DNA of 64,000 nucleotides from assembly GCA_037043455.1 (NCBI GenBank), contig JAWPHD010010968.1:24073-88072 (forward strand), read 5' to 3'. A model generated the notes under the pieces. That model was not told the origin of the DNA. It ran no database searches and saw only the letters and a list, made by a program, of their open reading frames with translations. The DNA comes from Cyrtodaria siliqua (taxonomy: Eukaryota > Mollusca > Bivalvia > Adapedonta > Hiatellidae). Position 1 is the stretch's first letter, and each line of letters starts with the position of its first letter. Below are positions 1-11,669 of this stretch, piece by piece. A program made the position numbers and the translations under genes.

Positions 1-52
1 GCGATCCCTGGGTTACAAAGCCGCTATGCTAACCATTACACCACGGAGCTAC
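1..52 (-). repeat. tRNA-like 5' half (truncated tRNA or SINE head)
   Basis: Read on the minus strand this begins GCTCCGTGG and runs into a good RNA polymerase III A-box (TGGTGTAATGGTTAGCA), as in the D-arm of a tRNA. A TGT triplet sits where the anticodon would be, but the anticodon stem pairs poorly and the window edge removes the 3' half. A tRNA-derived SINE head or tRNA pseudogene is more likely than a functional tRNA. Confidence 0.4.
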
Positions 53-124
53 CTTGTCACAAGTCAAAAATAGGATGTACTTATATCGTCTTTAAAGAAA
101 CTAACCCCACAAATAACGACACAC

Positions 125-430
125 TCTACAAAACCGTTCATCAAAACTCGATCATGGTGTTTAGGTCATATAATAATTTACGTGTGCAGATTAAAAGTAA
201 AGTTTTATTAACGGGTTCGTAAAATACCCGTGATTGAATATGTGTAAAATGAATTATGAGTTGGTAACTCTTAATTCGACGCTCCAGTTTTGGGTTTTGG
301 CTTGGCTGGTTAAAGCCGTTTGTATTGTGTCTGTAGAGTTTGGATTCTCAAAATATGCAAGTAACAGATATACCTCGTCATCAGTTTAAAACGGTGTACA
401 TATAAAATGTGGCTGTTGTTGAAATAGCTA
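125..430 (+). repeat. Dispersed ~300-bp repeat, copy 1
   Basis: This block recurs at 4003-4315 in the same orientation and at 13975-14262 inverted. Shared landmarks are AAAATACCCGTGA, TAAAATGAATTATGA, CTTAATTCGACGCT and TGGTTAAAGCCGTTT. No open frame or clear terminal repeats are seen, so it is called a non-autonomous repeat of unknown class. It lies upstream of the first visible ZP-gene exon, presumably in an intron. The stretch 431-701 shows nothing recognisable. Confidence 0.7.
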
Positions 431-701
431 CTTCGATATAATGATATTATCTTATGTTTAGTGCCATGCATTACGACGTGTTGTCATCTTGTGCAATAAC
501 AATTAATTTCTTGATCATATATCATATACTATTCGTAATCTATTGGTACAGTTCATTTCATTACGTAATTGCCATGTGTTAACTACTTATACACTACGTC
601 ACGAACAGTTGACATTAAAGTCGCATCTGTATCTTCCCCTTATCACTCACCCCCACAACAACTAATGATCTTCCCTTCTGATATATTCCTACATTTGTCA
701 G

Positions 702-826
702 GAGATGCTGTTTAAGATTGTCATCCAGAAGAATGAGGGGTTCCAGACGGGGGCTGACAAACAAATTCCTATTTTCTGTGTAGCAGACAGGAGCGATCTT
801 ATCGTTACCGACTCTAAAAACACGGC
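702..826 (+). CDS. ZP-gene exon (first visible)
   Basis: Open frame from the acceptor AG at 700-701 to the donor GTGAGT at 827. It encodes EMLFKIVIQKNEGF and ends in DSKNTA, with one cysteine in the string IPIFCVADRSD. It starts in phase 0 and ends two bases into a codon, which the next exon completes as alanine. Confidence 0.75.
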
Positions 827-3800
827 GTGAGTATTCAGGTTACAACGATTAATCCAGATACGATTGTATCGCGATATTTTCTCTGACGATAGAGGTAGCG
901 TCGGACCTGTATCGCGATATTTTCTCTGACGATACAGGTATCGTCGGACCTGTATCGCAGTACAGGAGACGATACCTGAATATCGTATTCACAATAACAA
1001 GTATCTTTCTTTGTAGCTAGTTATTAGTTGATATTGATTCAGTGGTATTATTGTCAGTAGCTTTTATATTTATCCTTTATATGCTCATATACTCATCAAA
1101 AAAAAGTACCCCCTTTTTTGCTGGTATTCCAATACTCGTAGGCCGGTGTTTTAGGGCGTAGGACAGCTTGAACAGCGCTTTAATGTTTGATGTTTTTAAG
1201 CACACTTCGCTGAGAACTAAATATTCCTTTAAACAGTTTCAAGTTTTGTTAAGCAATACTCTTTTATGGATGCTATGGAAACCTTAAAGGGAGGTAACTT
1301 GATGATTTTTGATAATCAAAAGCTGCTAACAATCGGTGTTTTTTTTCTCTGTGATTTGTTTTGAAAGCAACGTATAGAGAATATTGTCTTGGACAAATTG
1401 AGGTAATTTTGGTAGATTTCATGTGTTGTTACCAAAATGCATGGTTTAAGAAAAAGAGGGATAACTCCCTTGTGTGCGTAATTTTTAAAAAAAATGTTTT
1501 ATTTGGACTATTGGTATTGGTCTAATCTAACTATTATATATACATCATTTATTATTTCCTGTTTTGCTGTCTATATAATAAGGGAAAGAAAAAAGAGTAC
1601 TTTTTATTTTTGCTTAAAATATATTGGGAAAATAAGGTATTATTTAAAGAAACTGAAAATCGCGATACATATCGTATCGTCAGACAAATATCACGATGCT
1701 TATCGTATCGTGAGTATTATCGTGGCATTAAATCTTATTATGTTAAAGAAATTGAACATGCATTCGTATCATGAGCGGATTTAGGGTGTGTGTGGCGGCG
1801 GGAGTGTTGGAGAGGATGCACCGGCGCGTGCCCTCCCCACACCACTCCTAAAATTTGAGAAAATACGAACAATCATGTGATTTTGGTTTTAACTTTTAAA
1901 AAAAAAGTTGCGCACACCCCATAATCTCAAATCCTGTAACCTCCACTTCGTATTATATTGTATTCGGTTTTGTGAGTTATTTGCTAATAACAATGTTTGA
2001 CATTTATGAAACTAATTTTGATTTAGTATGTCATATATATGAAATATTTATTGAAAATCATAAAAAGGAGGCCTCATATGATTTTCATATCTAACCTTTT
2101 TATGATTTATCAAATTATGTCTCGATCATACATTTTTTTTATATGATTTTCGTATATGAGGTTCATATGATTTTTCATGTGTCAAGTTTTATTATGCACA
2201 CTTTTTAAGCACACTTCGCTGAGAACTAAATATTCCTTTAAACAGTTTCAAGTTTTGTTAAGCAATACTCTTTTATGGATGCTATGGAAACCTTAAAGGG
2301 AGGTAACTTGATGATTTTTGATAATCAAAAGCTGCTAACAATCGGTGTTTTTTTTCTCTGTGATTTGTTTCGAAAGCAACGTATAGAGAATATTGTCTTG
2401 GACAAATTGAGGTAATTTTGGTAGATTTCATGTGTTGTTACCAAAATGCATGGTTTAAGAAAAAGAGGGATAACTCCCTTGTGTGCGTAATTTTTAAAAA
2501 AAATGTTTTATTTGGACTATTGGTATTGGTCTAATCTAACTATTATATATACATCATTTATTATTTCCTGTTTTGCTGTCTATATAATAAGGGAAAGAAA
2601 AAAGAGTACTTTTTATTTTTGCTTAAAATATATTGGGAAAATAAGGTATTATTTAAAGAAACTGAAAATCGCGATACATATCGTATCGTCAGACAAATAT
2701 CACGATGCTTATCGTATCGTGAGTATTATCGTGGCATTAAATCTTATTATGTTAAAGAAATTGAACATGCATTCGTATCATGAGCGGATTTAGGGTGTGT
2801 GTGGCGGCGGGAGTGTTGGAGAGGATGCACCGGCGCGTGCCCTCCCCACACCACTCCTAAAATTTGAGAAAATACGAACAATCATGTGATTTTGGTTTTA
2901 ACTTTTAAAAAAAAAGTTGCGCACACCCCCATAATCTCAAATCCTGTAACCTCCACTTCGTATTATATTGTATTCGGTTTTGTGAGTTATTTGCTAATAA
3001 CAATGTTTGACATTTATGAAACTAATTTTGATTTAGTATGTCATATATATGAAATATTTATTGAAAATCATAAAAAGGAGGCCTCATATGATTTTCATAT
3101 CTAACCTTTTTATGATTTATCAAATTATGTCTAGATCATACATTTTTTTATATGATTTTCGTATATGAGGTTCATATGATTTTTCATGTGTCAAGTTTTA
3201 TTATGTAGGGGATTTAAATTTAATAATTCTGTTTTGTCTTTATTCATAGAATGCAAAATTTCTGCGAATTAAAAACAACAACAACAACAACACTGATACT
3301 GAAATTCCGTGACATTGCTTGATATTTCGTGACATAACGTGACGTGATATGCCGTGACAATGCGTGATTTTACATGATATATTGTGGCTGTAAATAACAA
3401 CACATGACAACATCGTGCACCTGTTTTTCAGAGACAAAAGCGACGATGGTAGTCTCAATATGACGGTGAAGCCGTCGGCGGCCATGACCTTCTACAAGGT
3501 CGTATCTGAGGAAGAGGTCAGCGGGACAGAGGTCAAACTTACCGACACCCTTATCATGTCGCTGCAGCTCGGACAACTGTGGAGCGGTAAGCTCTCTCAA
3601 TGTATAAATACGATACATATTTATTTGTTTGTATTTCTCGCGGCTCGTAAAGCCAACTGAAGCGTACAATATATACCGTTGGCATACTGGTCAGAAAGCC
3701 AAGCGTCTGAAGGCCGGACTTCGCAAAACAGTGTATTCGATATACTTGCAGCTTGTTATCTAAGGGGCATAATAACTTAATATAGACTTACTACCCACAT

Positions 3801-6800
3801 TGTAACTCTTAGATGTCCTTTTCAAAATACATATATGTGCATATGGCTAGTATACTTGTATGCGTATGCATATATATATATCTAATATGTGTGAAAATAT
3901 CGAACTAAAACATGTTTTTATGTATAAATACACTAACCTAGATCATCTGTGACGTGTTTTTTAAGAAGAGACTGGTTATTTTAGCCAAATAACAATTACA
4001 TTACAAAGCCGTCTATCAAAACGCTGTCCATGTGTTCAGGCTATATAATAATGTATATGTGCCAATTAAAGGTATATATTTATTCATGGGGTTTTAAAAT
4101 ACCCGTGAATAAATATGCGTAAAATGAATTATGAATTCTTAATTCGACGCTACATGTTTGGGATTTGGTACTGGATGGTTAAAGCCGTTTACAGTGTGTC
4201 TGTAGAGTTTTGATTCTCCAAAATATGTATATATCTCATCGTCAGTAGGTTTAGAAACTGTGTACATATGTTTTAAAAAGTGGCTGTTGTTGGCAGGGTA
4301 GCTACTTTAAGACAAACGTCTAAAAACTTTTCATGCAAACAAATTGAAGCGATGGCATCCATTTCGTATTTTTCCGAAATACGGGTATCGTTTCCGTGGT
4401 TGACACAAGCACACTCAGACATAATGACAGAAAGACTGCACTTTTTCATGAATTAATAAATACATAAAGAGGAAATTTTCATCATTATATCGACGAGCTA
4501 AATATGAATGGTCAAATATATAGAGATTATTTAACTGCTTGGATCGATTATAGGGAAATCCTTCACGAGTGGTAGAAGTGTTGTTCTTTTCACGAACGAG
4601 CGCACGCGAGTGAGTGAAAACACAAAACACGTTTACCATCAAGTGAAATATTACCCAATAATCGATCCCAGCAGTTAAATAATCTATTTATTACATTTTA
4701 AATTACGTTTTTGCAAAACAAATATTCGCTTTATTGAACGTTATCGGTGGATGACGTCGCAACGTTAGTTATTATTGTGTTCTAAGTTAGCAACGTTAAT
4801 TATCATTGTGTTCTGAGTTAGTTATTAATATTTAGCGATTATGAATACTCTTGCACTGAGAAATCCCGATCTTTCACGCATAGAAATGTAATAAATTATA
4901 ATAATACGGACATGTGGTTCCTTTTTAATTTTTTCTCTGTTCTTTGTATTTAATAATTATAATGATTGTGAATAAGCACGATCTACATTTTCAACTTATT
5001 TACAATTATTTCTGACAAACTACTCATCGTTTTAATACAAATTCTTTTTCCCTAGAGGATTTCGACATTAAAGCCCGGTACTGCCTCGCTTCCAATATTG
5101 TCATCATCGACAACTTGTAAGTAACATCAACGCTATATAATTGGTGTTTGCCATATTCCTCACTACTGTTAAAGTAGTAGTGATCGTCAACGACTTGTAT
5201 ATACTGAAAGGAAAAATAAACGCATAATGGGTATTTTCGCTATATATTGTATGTTGAATATGCTACTGCTGATCGAATGGTAGAGGGCGACATTAGGCCT
5301 GTCCTTCTGGAAAGATTGTTTAAACACACCAATGGTTACCACTTTAAAGTTTTATTACCGACAGAATGCGCATTTGGCTCAAACTGGTGAGCAAACTTAG
5401 GAGGCTTTAAACGTTGCAATCTCTTAACATTAAACAGAATTCTGAAATGGCTTGACTTTTTCAAGTGAAACTTCAACATTTATGAATTTCGTGTAACAAA
5501 GTATACTTTTAATACAAGTTCTACTATATGAAATAATTGACCTTTCTGTATTGAATTAGCTGTAGCCCATTTTTGTACCAAACACATTGCGATATATCTG
5601 GAATATTACGTGGACTTATGTGTGAATAATAGTGTAATATAGGCATTTTTTTGATTATGCGTTTCTTTTCCCTTTCAGTATAGTAACCTTAAAGCTACCA
5701 GCCTGTGTTTGCTATATTCCTCCATAGTTTTAAAGCTACTTATTCATCGTCAACGATTTGTAAAATATTAATCTTAAAGCTACCCAATCTGTGTTTACCG
5801 TTCATCATCACTTAGTTGTTAGTTACATCTCTGGTTGGCATTGCCACCATGCGCATTTACGTATTAGTAACGTAAGCATCATTAACGTAAGCAACATTAA
5901 CATAAATATCATTAACGCAAGTTTCATTAACGTTAGTATCAATTAACGTTAGTATCAATTAACGTTAGTATCAATTAACGTAATTTGTAGCACCGCTAAA
6001 TGTTAAAAATTACTAAACGCTAAATATTATACAATTTAACAGTTTAGTGGAATCCGTTAACCTCTAAATGTTAAAAGTCAACAAAGTTGTGTGAGGTATG
6101 TAATGGTATGAACAGTACTGTTTTAGTCGACTCAGTTGCATGTTATAATGATATCATTACAAAAGAAAATGTAGAATTATAGGAACCAATCAATCAGATT
6201 AATTCGATAGTAGTTCTATATAATATTTTTGAAATATTTGGACGTAATATAGATTTAAATTGTTCTGCCGTATATGGGGCTAGCAATCTCAACCTTCAGG
6301 TCAGTAGACAATTAGTAGGGACCAGTGGGTTAACTTCACCACAAAGTCGTATTAATTAAATAGTATATAACACATGCTGCGAAGTGCAAACTACGGTGAT
6401 CCGTTAGGGCCATCGTATCATCGCGTATCGACTTTTACAAGTCGATGCGCGATGGTACGATGGCGATGGTACAATGGCACGATGGTACGATGGCGATGGT
6501 ACGATGGTCATCGCGTTATCATTATCATACCATCGCCATCGTACCATCGTGTCATCGCACCACTTGTAAAAGTCGATACGCGATGGTACGATTGCCCTAA
6601 AGAACACCGTAGCAAACTGACTGATTCCATTCATCTCTGTTGCATGTAGTATCGTGTAAATGCAAATGTACGTAAATAAGGACTATTAAATCAGCTTTTT
6701 AGATGTGTTAATTAAACATAAAAAAAGAAATATGCTCTAAATACAGTAATTAAATATATTTAGATATCCAAATGGGACAAAAGTTACAGAACGGATTCAA

Positions 6801-9800
6801 ATAAGATGTCAAAGGTTATGCCTAGAGGTCGACTACTTAAATAATATGGGAGTTGTTCCCATCCCGGCCCCGGTGTCCTCGTGTTAATGAATCACATTTA
6901 TATTACTGGGTGAGTTGGAGAGGGGTGGGGCTATGGCGTGGGATGGGCTGGGTTGTGCGGGTAATAGCATAGATACCGTTTTTTAAAAAAAAAGAATTGT
7001 ATATCTATTAAAAACAGAATGTGGGAGGAAATCCTTAATGTAGGCATGCATCTCAAAACAACAGCTGCGGTGTTAGTTTTTGTTGAAGTCCCACAGAGCT
7101 GGCATATGCTGCAATCGAAAACGGAATAAATTATCTTTCCAATAATATATACGGGTATATGTCCACAACACTCCAGAGAAGCTCTGGCCTCGAAAAACAC
7201 AGAAAACCTACATGTTTTTAAAAATTGACCTTAAGCCAGTCCGTTTTATTCGCCTATACAGACCCCCGTGGACCGGCGTTTAGCCTTTGTAGAAGCTCCC
7301 GCGGGCGCACAAACTCATCGGCACTATTCCTTATGCACAATATGTCGTTTTCCGCGCAATAAATAATGTCCAAGTACCTTTCCGTCGATCACAAGCACAA
7401 GTTTACAACGGCTTCAAGAATCTCAGTTTCCCAGGACGCCATTTGCGCAATGAATGCCGGATGTTGATACAAACCATGACGTCATTATATTTACCAATCG
7501 CTCCCGCTTCATTTGTTCAATATTTAAATTCAGTTTATTTTATCCAATAAGATAATTTAACAAATATTTGTGTGACCTTGCTAATCAACTAGAAACGTGT
7601 TCCTTGGGTTTATTCTCACTTTGCCAACTTTCTTAATTTCACACCAAAATTATGTCTCACTTTGCAAACCTTATTTATTTTCACACCATGATATAGGTCT
7701 ATCTGTAATTTTCTATACTGTATAAAATAAATTAGACATATTTTGTCGATTTTTTTCCTTTCTGGGCAAGGTTCTTGTCCACAAAATATAGAGCGCACCT
7801 CTGAGCACACACAGTGTTGATGGTGTGTCTCTGTCAGGTAATTGTTATAACACAAAATCAGCTGTATTTGAGGGTGCGCTGTGTATCTTCAAGACCAAGC
7901 AGTGACTGAAAACTGCCGTAACTGATCTAAAAAGAAAAGAAAAGGCTTTTTTTTTGCGAGGCTCTATTTTCAATTAAACTATTTAAACCTGCAAATACAA
8001 AGGGAATTTCAGTAACCATGCTACAATTGCACCATACTACAAAACAGATAGAATTTGTCTGAGGTCGTTGGTTATTTAAAAAACGTCGGTGGGCTATACA
8101 GGGCTACGCCCATCTCGATGTTTATAACCAACTCGCTGAGACCAGACTCTATTACATATGCTGGGCCAACTTTGCCCCTTACTGGCGGCGATCTAAATTG
8201 CTATATGGGTTTTGACTGTGTTTCATATAGCAGTTGATACCTGTTATTTTTACAGAAATAAATAGCGACCCAGTCAAAAATTACTGAACTGGCGTAAAAT
8301 TATATTTTCAATACAAAGCGTCCAATTCACCTGCGATCGAGCTGAACTAAGTGTTGCTGTTTTTATCAAAAGCAATAACTACGCAATGAATGTGTCGATA
8401 TCGTTCACTGTGAAACTTGGACAAGGTCTTATTGATATAATCCTTAATGATAGTTAAAAAAATAACAACACAGACTTTGTAATGTCTCGGATTGACAGCC
8501 TTCATCAGAATTTAATTTTCTGATATAATCATTCAAATGCAAATTGATAAAATATAAAAAAAACATTTTTAAGTGACAGTGTGGACAAGCTGATTGGCTT
8601 CTTTTTCGCTTCTTTTTGGCATTATAAATAAAACCGATATAACGCTAAACTTTGTCGTTATATATTCATGGATTCAATAAATTTCACGTATCTTCATTCA
8701 TGAAAATACTTTTAAAGAGTTGCACTTATTCCATTCCAATACTTGTGATTTCATTCAATTGCAATTACGATTTCATTTTTCTCCGAAAACAGCATTCAAA
8801 CAGTCCTGTTACACAATTCGATGAATATAATTCTGACATTTAACATTTAGCCTTTACCGGATTCCACTAAACGCTAAATTATACAAATTATAACAATTAT
8901 CGGTTAGTAAATTTTTAACATTTAGCGGAAGTTTTAACATTTAGCAGAAGTTATTTTACCATTTAGCGTAAGATTTATAACATTTAGCGGAAGTTCGAAC
9001 ATTTAGCGGAATTTTAGCATCATTAACGTCAGTTCATTAACATAAGCATCATTAACGCAAATATCATTAGTGCAAGTTCATTAACGTTAGTATCAATTAA
9101 CGTAAGTATCATTAGCGTAAATATCATTAAAGCCAGTTCATTAACGTAAGTGTCAATTAACGTAAATATCAATTAATGCCAGTTCATTAACGCAAGTTTC
9201 ATTAACGTAAGTATCATTAATATAAGTATCATTAACGTAAGTTCATTAACGTAAATATCAGTATCATTAATGTGAAAAAACGTACTCTTTTAACTAAAAT
9301 CTAAGTCATTAACGTAAGTATCATGAACATACGTATCATTAACGTTAGTATCATTGATGTAAATATCATTAAGGCCAGTTCATTAAGGTTAGTATCATTA
9401 ACGTACGTATAATTAACGCTAGTATCAATAAACGTAACTATCATTAACGTAAACATCATTAACGTTAGTATCAATTCACGGCATTATCATTAACGTAAGT
9501 TTCATTGACGTAAGTATCGTTAATGTAAGTGTCATTTACGTAATATAAGTTCATCAGCGTATATATCAGTATCATTAATGTTAAATTAGTGTAACTTAAA
9601 TCTTCAAATGTACACATGTTAACCCTAAATATTTGTGCAGTGCCATGTTTTATTCAAAGCTGTGCGACAGAACCAGACTTGTTCCCGGACTTTTCTCGGA
9701 TCAAGACTGGTTACCTTATTAGCGAATTCGGAGCATTCAGGGCGACAAACCTTGAGGACGGATCCATACAGATGAATTTCTCGTGCATCCTTCAAGTGTG

Positions 9801-11357
9801 TAAAGACGAATGCGAGGAGGTAAGACATGTACTACAGTAGAAACAAGGTGACCACCCTACAATAGAAACAAGGTGACCACCCTAAAATAGATACAAGGCG
9901 ACCACCCTCCCTGAATTGTGTTTACAGAAATCGATATAACGGTAAAGGGGAGGTAATAAATAAATGTAACAACTAGATTGTTTCGCTTTTCATAAAGTAA
10001 GGAAAAGGCATATTGAAGAAAGTAAGAAAGAAAGAAAGAAAGAATATCCATGCCAAAAAAACAACCTACCTCATTCGAAAACGTACTGTAATCCGTGCCA
10101 ATGAATTCCTACCATCCGTCATCAGTGCGTGAAAATAGTTAAATATAATATCTCTATAAAGGTGAATGATTAAGATACATGTGTGCATATTTCAGACAGA
10201 CTGCAGTGGAACCGCCGGCTGGGGCAGGAAAAGAAGAGACTTGACTCACACCAACAATAACGTCGTGGGGGAAATAACCGCTGGCGGAACGTTGCAAAAC
10301 TCTGACAATAGCAGTAGAAGAGAAAAAAGAAAAGCGGATAATTTCGACATTGATGTGGGAGCAAAGGTCAAGATTGTTGAAAAATACTCGGAAATTCGTG
10401 AGTAGATTTTAAGATTGATATGAATTTATAAGAACTACATTTGGATGCGAAACGACTTGTGTACGAAACGTCCTGGGCAATATACAGACCTACGCACTTG
10501 TATATGTATTTCCCATGAACAATTATATTTACCACTGGCGGCCATCTTGGGTAATCTACCGTTAAAACACATCCGCAGACGAAGATAAAAATACCATGGT
10601 ATCATACTCATTTATCTTTGAAGTTAGAATCGAACCCGATCGTTGAATTTCAAGTTTGAACAATGTCCATATAACCGTAACATTTTATATAACATTTCAA
10701 GGTCATTAAAGGGTAAGTATTAAAATAAAATGCGTTGAAGGGGAATCGAATTACTATCATCTATAATTAGAATTACATCTCATGTTCTGTTTGACACGTG
10801 CAGGAGAGCTTGTATAGTGTCTGTTGCATCAACATGTTGTTGTAGGGCAACTGGGGACTTCCTCCACCAACGGAAGCTGCAAAGTCGCCATATGACCTTA
10901 GCTGTCGGTGTGACTATAAAAGCCAATTCAATTCAATTCATGTAGACGTATCCGAAGTGGTAACAATGTGTGTATTATATCAGTATTAGTGGGCTGTAAA
11001 TTGTGTTGATAACACTTCTTAGCCAGGTCGTTTGCGTGTAAATTAAATATATGCTCATCTTACTAAACTAATACAATGTATAATTCACAATGTGGCCATA
11101 TTTACTCTATGTTTTCAGAAATCGTTACGAAAGAAACGCTCTGTCTAAACGCCGCCATTTTTATTGTAACGATCATCGTCCTCGGGACGGGCTTTCTCGG
11201 ATTTGCAGGCACTTCACTGATCTTATACCGGAAGTGGGTCAGTGCGCAGGGCAATGTGAAGAAACTAGACAGGGGGCGCAATATGGCGATAAAAAAGAAG
11301 CCGATTCAGCATCAACCGGTGAAAGCATTTGGAAACCCATATACCTCACAATATTAA
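702..11357 (+). CDS. ZP-domain transmembrane protein, 3' part of gene (6 exons)
   Basis: The C-terminal half of a zona-pellucida domain protein: a secreted or membrane-anchored family that polymerises into extracellular matrices, cuticles and egg coats. Exons are 702-826, 3432-3586, 5056-5116, 9660-9819, 10196-10397 and 11119-11357. Each is bounded by AG and GT and all phases agree, giving about 313 codons before the TAA at 11355. Visible features in order are ZP-type beta-strand segments with spaced cysteines, a dibasic RKRR site at 10226-10237 that fits the furin site after ZP domains, a 26-residue hydrophobic helix (11151-11228) and a basic cytoplasmic tail ending NPYTSQY. 5' exons lie outside the window. 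The acceptor at 9660 is chosen by phase; an upstream AG at 9639-9640 gives a stop. Assignment to ZP is by cysteine pattern, furin site and helix order, so the exact orthologue is unknown. No frameshift or internal stop is seen in any exon, so it looks functional. Confidence 0.8.
867..953 (+). repeat. ~43-bp tandem duplication
   Basis: Two adjacent copies of a unit containing TCGCGATATTTTCTCTGACG followed by a GTCGGACCTGTA stretch lie just downstream of the first ZP exon donor. Related 'TATCGTATCGT' motifs occur at 1670-1710 and in its duplicate at 2680-2720. Confidence 0.7.
1195..2198 (+). repeat. ~1-kb tandem duplication, copy 1
   Basis: Nearly identical to 2204-3207, offset 1,009 bp. Only scattered substitutions and homopolymer indels separate them, such as TTTTGAAAG against TTTCGAAAG. 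Both copies start with TTTTTAAGCACACTTCGCTG and end at TTTTATTATG. It includes an AT-rich 96-codon open frame (1494-1784) that resembles no known protein, plus a GC-rich patch at 1783-1850. Both copies sit within one ZP intron. Confidence 0.9.
2204..3207 (+). repeat. ~1-kb tandem duplication, copy 2
   Basis: The second copy of the unit at 1195-2198. The very high identity means a recent event or ongoing homogenisation. A short CACACT joint separates the copies and no terminal inverted repeats are evident, so unequal crossing-over or replication slippage is likelier than transposition. Confidence 0.9.
3432..3586 (+). CDS. ZP-gene exon
   Basis: Acceptor TTTTTCAG ends at 3431 and donor GTAAGC begins at 3587. 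It encodes ADKSDDGSLNMTVKPSAAM and then MTFYKVVSEEEVSGTEVKL, ending in LQLGQLWS. The first base completes the codon split by the previous exon, and one base is left for the next. No cysteines are present. Confidence 0.8.
4003..4315 (+). repeat. Dispersed ~300-bp repeat, copy 2
   Basis: Same family and orientation as 125-430, sharing AATTCGACGCT, TTAAAGCCGTTT and GTGTCTGTAGAGTTT. It is more diverged and lies in the intron between the exons at 3432 and 5056. The stretch 3587-4002 holds only AT-rich intron sequence. Confidence 0.65.
4522..4896 (+). mobile_element. Non-autonomous ~380-bp element with hairpin head, copy 1
   Basis: Matches 51584-51967 (same strand) and 11670-12065 (inverted). The first ~165 bp fold on themselves: ATTATTTAACTGCT...ATCGATTA is answered by TAATCGATCCCAGCAGTTAA. 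An asymmetric tail ends in TTTCACGCATAGAAATGTAA. No coding capacity. Three interspersed copies with the same limits argue for a transposable family of unknown class. Confidence 0.75.
5056..5116 (+). CDS. ZP-gene short exon
   Basis: A 61-bp exon after acceptor CCCTAG and before the perfect donor GTAAGT at 5117. It encodes EDFDIKARYCLASNIVIIDN. The ARYC...IIDN string resembles the stretch before the conserved cysteine that opens the ZP-C half. It ends two bases into a codon, which the exon at 9660 completes as phenylalanine. Confidence 0.75.
6404..6600. mobile_element. 197-bp foldback/MITE-like element
   Basis: The ends are inverted copies: TTAGGGCCATCGTATCATCG at 6404 against the reverse complement of the sequence ending GCCCTAA at 6600. 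Complementarity continues through CGACTTTTACAAG to about 36 bp with two mismatches. The interior is made of GATGGTACGATGGC tandem motifs, themselves present in both orientations, so the whole could fold into one hairpin. No coding capacity. Confidence 0.75.
7980..8245 (+). repeat. Repeat shared with 12475-12715
   Basis: A stretch around 7970-8030 (TGCAAATACAAAGG then ATGCTACAA) recurs at 12640-12705. The neighbouring sequence in both places has GAGTTGGTT/AACCAACTC inverted motifs and a run matching CATCTCGATGTTTA. It looks like two degraded copies of one small inverted-repeat element. The 60-codon open frame at 8055 is a product of this repeat. Confidence 0.5.
9660..9819 (+). CDS. ZP-gene exon, cysteine-rich ZP-C region
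   Basis: Encodes CATEPDLFPDFSRIKTGYLI and then an FRATNLEDGSIQMNFSCILQ string ending in VCKDECEE. The 'C-x3-P-x-LFPDF', 'FxA' and 'C-x3-VCKDEC' pattern is characteristic of the C-terminal ZP subdomain with its paired disulphides. The donor GTAAGA begins at 9820 and the exon ends on a codon boundary. Confidence 0.8.
9840..9908 (+). repeat. Short tandem repeat (~3 x 23-30 bp)
   Basis: Three successive copies of a unit built on AAACAAGGTGACCACCCTA, decaying to ATACAAGGCGACCACCCTC, lie 20 bp inside the intron. Confidence 0.7.
10018..10045 (+). repeat. (GAAA)n microsatellite
   Basis: About six GAAA/AAAG units in an intron of the ZP gene. Confidence 0.8.
10196..10397 (+). CDS. ZP-gene exon with furin-type cleavage site
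   Basis: Encodes TDCSGTAGWGRKRRDLTHTN, a polar linker, then a second basic cluster (SSRREKRKAD) and VGAKVKIVEKYSEI. RKRR at 10226-10237 matches the R-x-K/R-R consensus that releases ZP proteins from their membrane anchor. It ends one base into a codon before the donor GTGAGT. Confidence 0.8.
10845..10941 (+). mobile_element. SINE 3' fragment
   Basis: Matches the 3' half of the complete SINE at 50405-50673 (there on the minus strand). Shared landmarks are CTTCCTCCACCAA, AAGTCGCCATATGACCTTAG and a tail of AATTC repeats (CAATTCAATTCAATTC). The tRNA-like head is missing, so this is a 5'-truncated copy in the last ZP intron. Confidence 0.75.
11119..11357 (+). CDS. ZP-gene last exon: membrane anchor and tail
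   Basis: After acceptor TTTTCAG it encodes QIVTKETLCLN, the hydrophobic helix AAIFIVTIIVLGTGFLGFAG continuing to SLILY, and a basic tail (KKLDRGRNMAIKKKP). The stop is TAA at 11355-11357 and an AATAAA polyadenylation signal overlaps it at 11356-11361. Confidence 0.85.
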
Positions 11358-11669
11358 TAAAGAATGGTGTTTGAGAACAATGACAAATTCATATAATGTT
11401 CAATGTGTTAGTCTACATACTTATAGTATCTAGTATATTGAAGCGTTTGTTTTATAATGACATAGATCTACATGACATTGTGTTGGCAAAAGTTTATATT
11501 TCAAAAGAACTTGCGATTGAAAAGTGTAATGTTCAAACTACAAATACGAGTACAAACATCAATATATGCACGTTTCAGTCGAATATTCAGTGTACTTCTG
11601 CATTAAACTAGGCCTTATACAAGAATCAATTTAATTATTGTTAATGACATAGTTTGGACGGGAGAACTT

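Larger units (their letters stand above)
5865..9600. mobile_element. Large inverted-repeat structure with tandem-repeat arms
   Basis: The left arm (5865-6085) has short TCATTAACGTAAG-type tandem repeats followed by CCGCTAAATGTTAAAA. The right arm (8840-9600) has the reverse arrangement: TTAACATTTAGCGG motifs, then a long array of the same ATTAACGTAAGT repeats. The reverse complement of 8840-8950 aligns with 5993-6085 through the shared string TAGTGGAATCCG. The 2.7-kb interior holds no credible gene. It fits a foldback-type or otherwise non-autonomous element filling one ZP intron, although the arms are diverged and the outer limits are approximate. Confidence 0.6.

Noticed and set aside
1494..3104. 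Identical 96-codon frames in the two 1-kb tandem copies
   Set aside because: AT-rich, no recognisable domain, intronic, and identity explained by the recent DNA duplication.
3240..3669. Minus-strand frames of 81 and 99 codons over the second ZP exon
   Set aside because: Shadows of a real plus-strand exon whose phase and splice sites agree with its neighbours.
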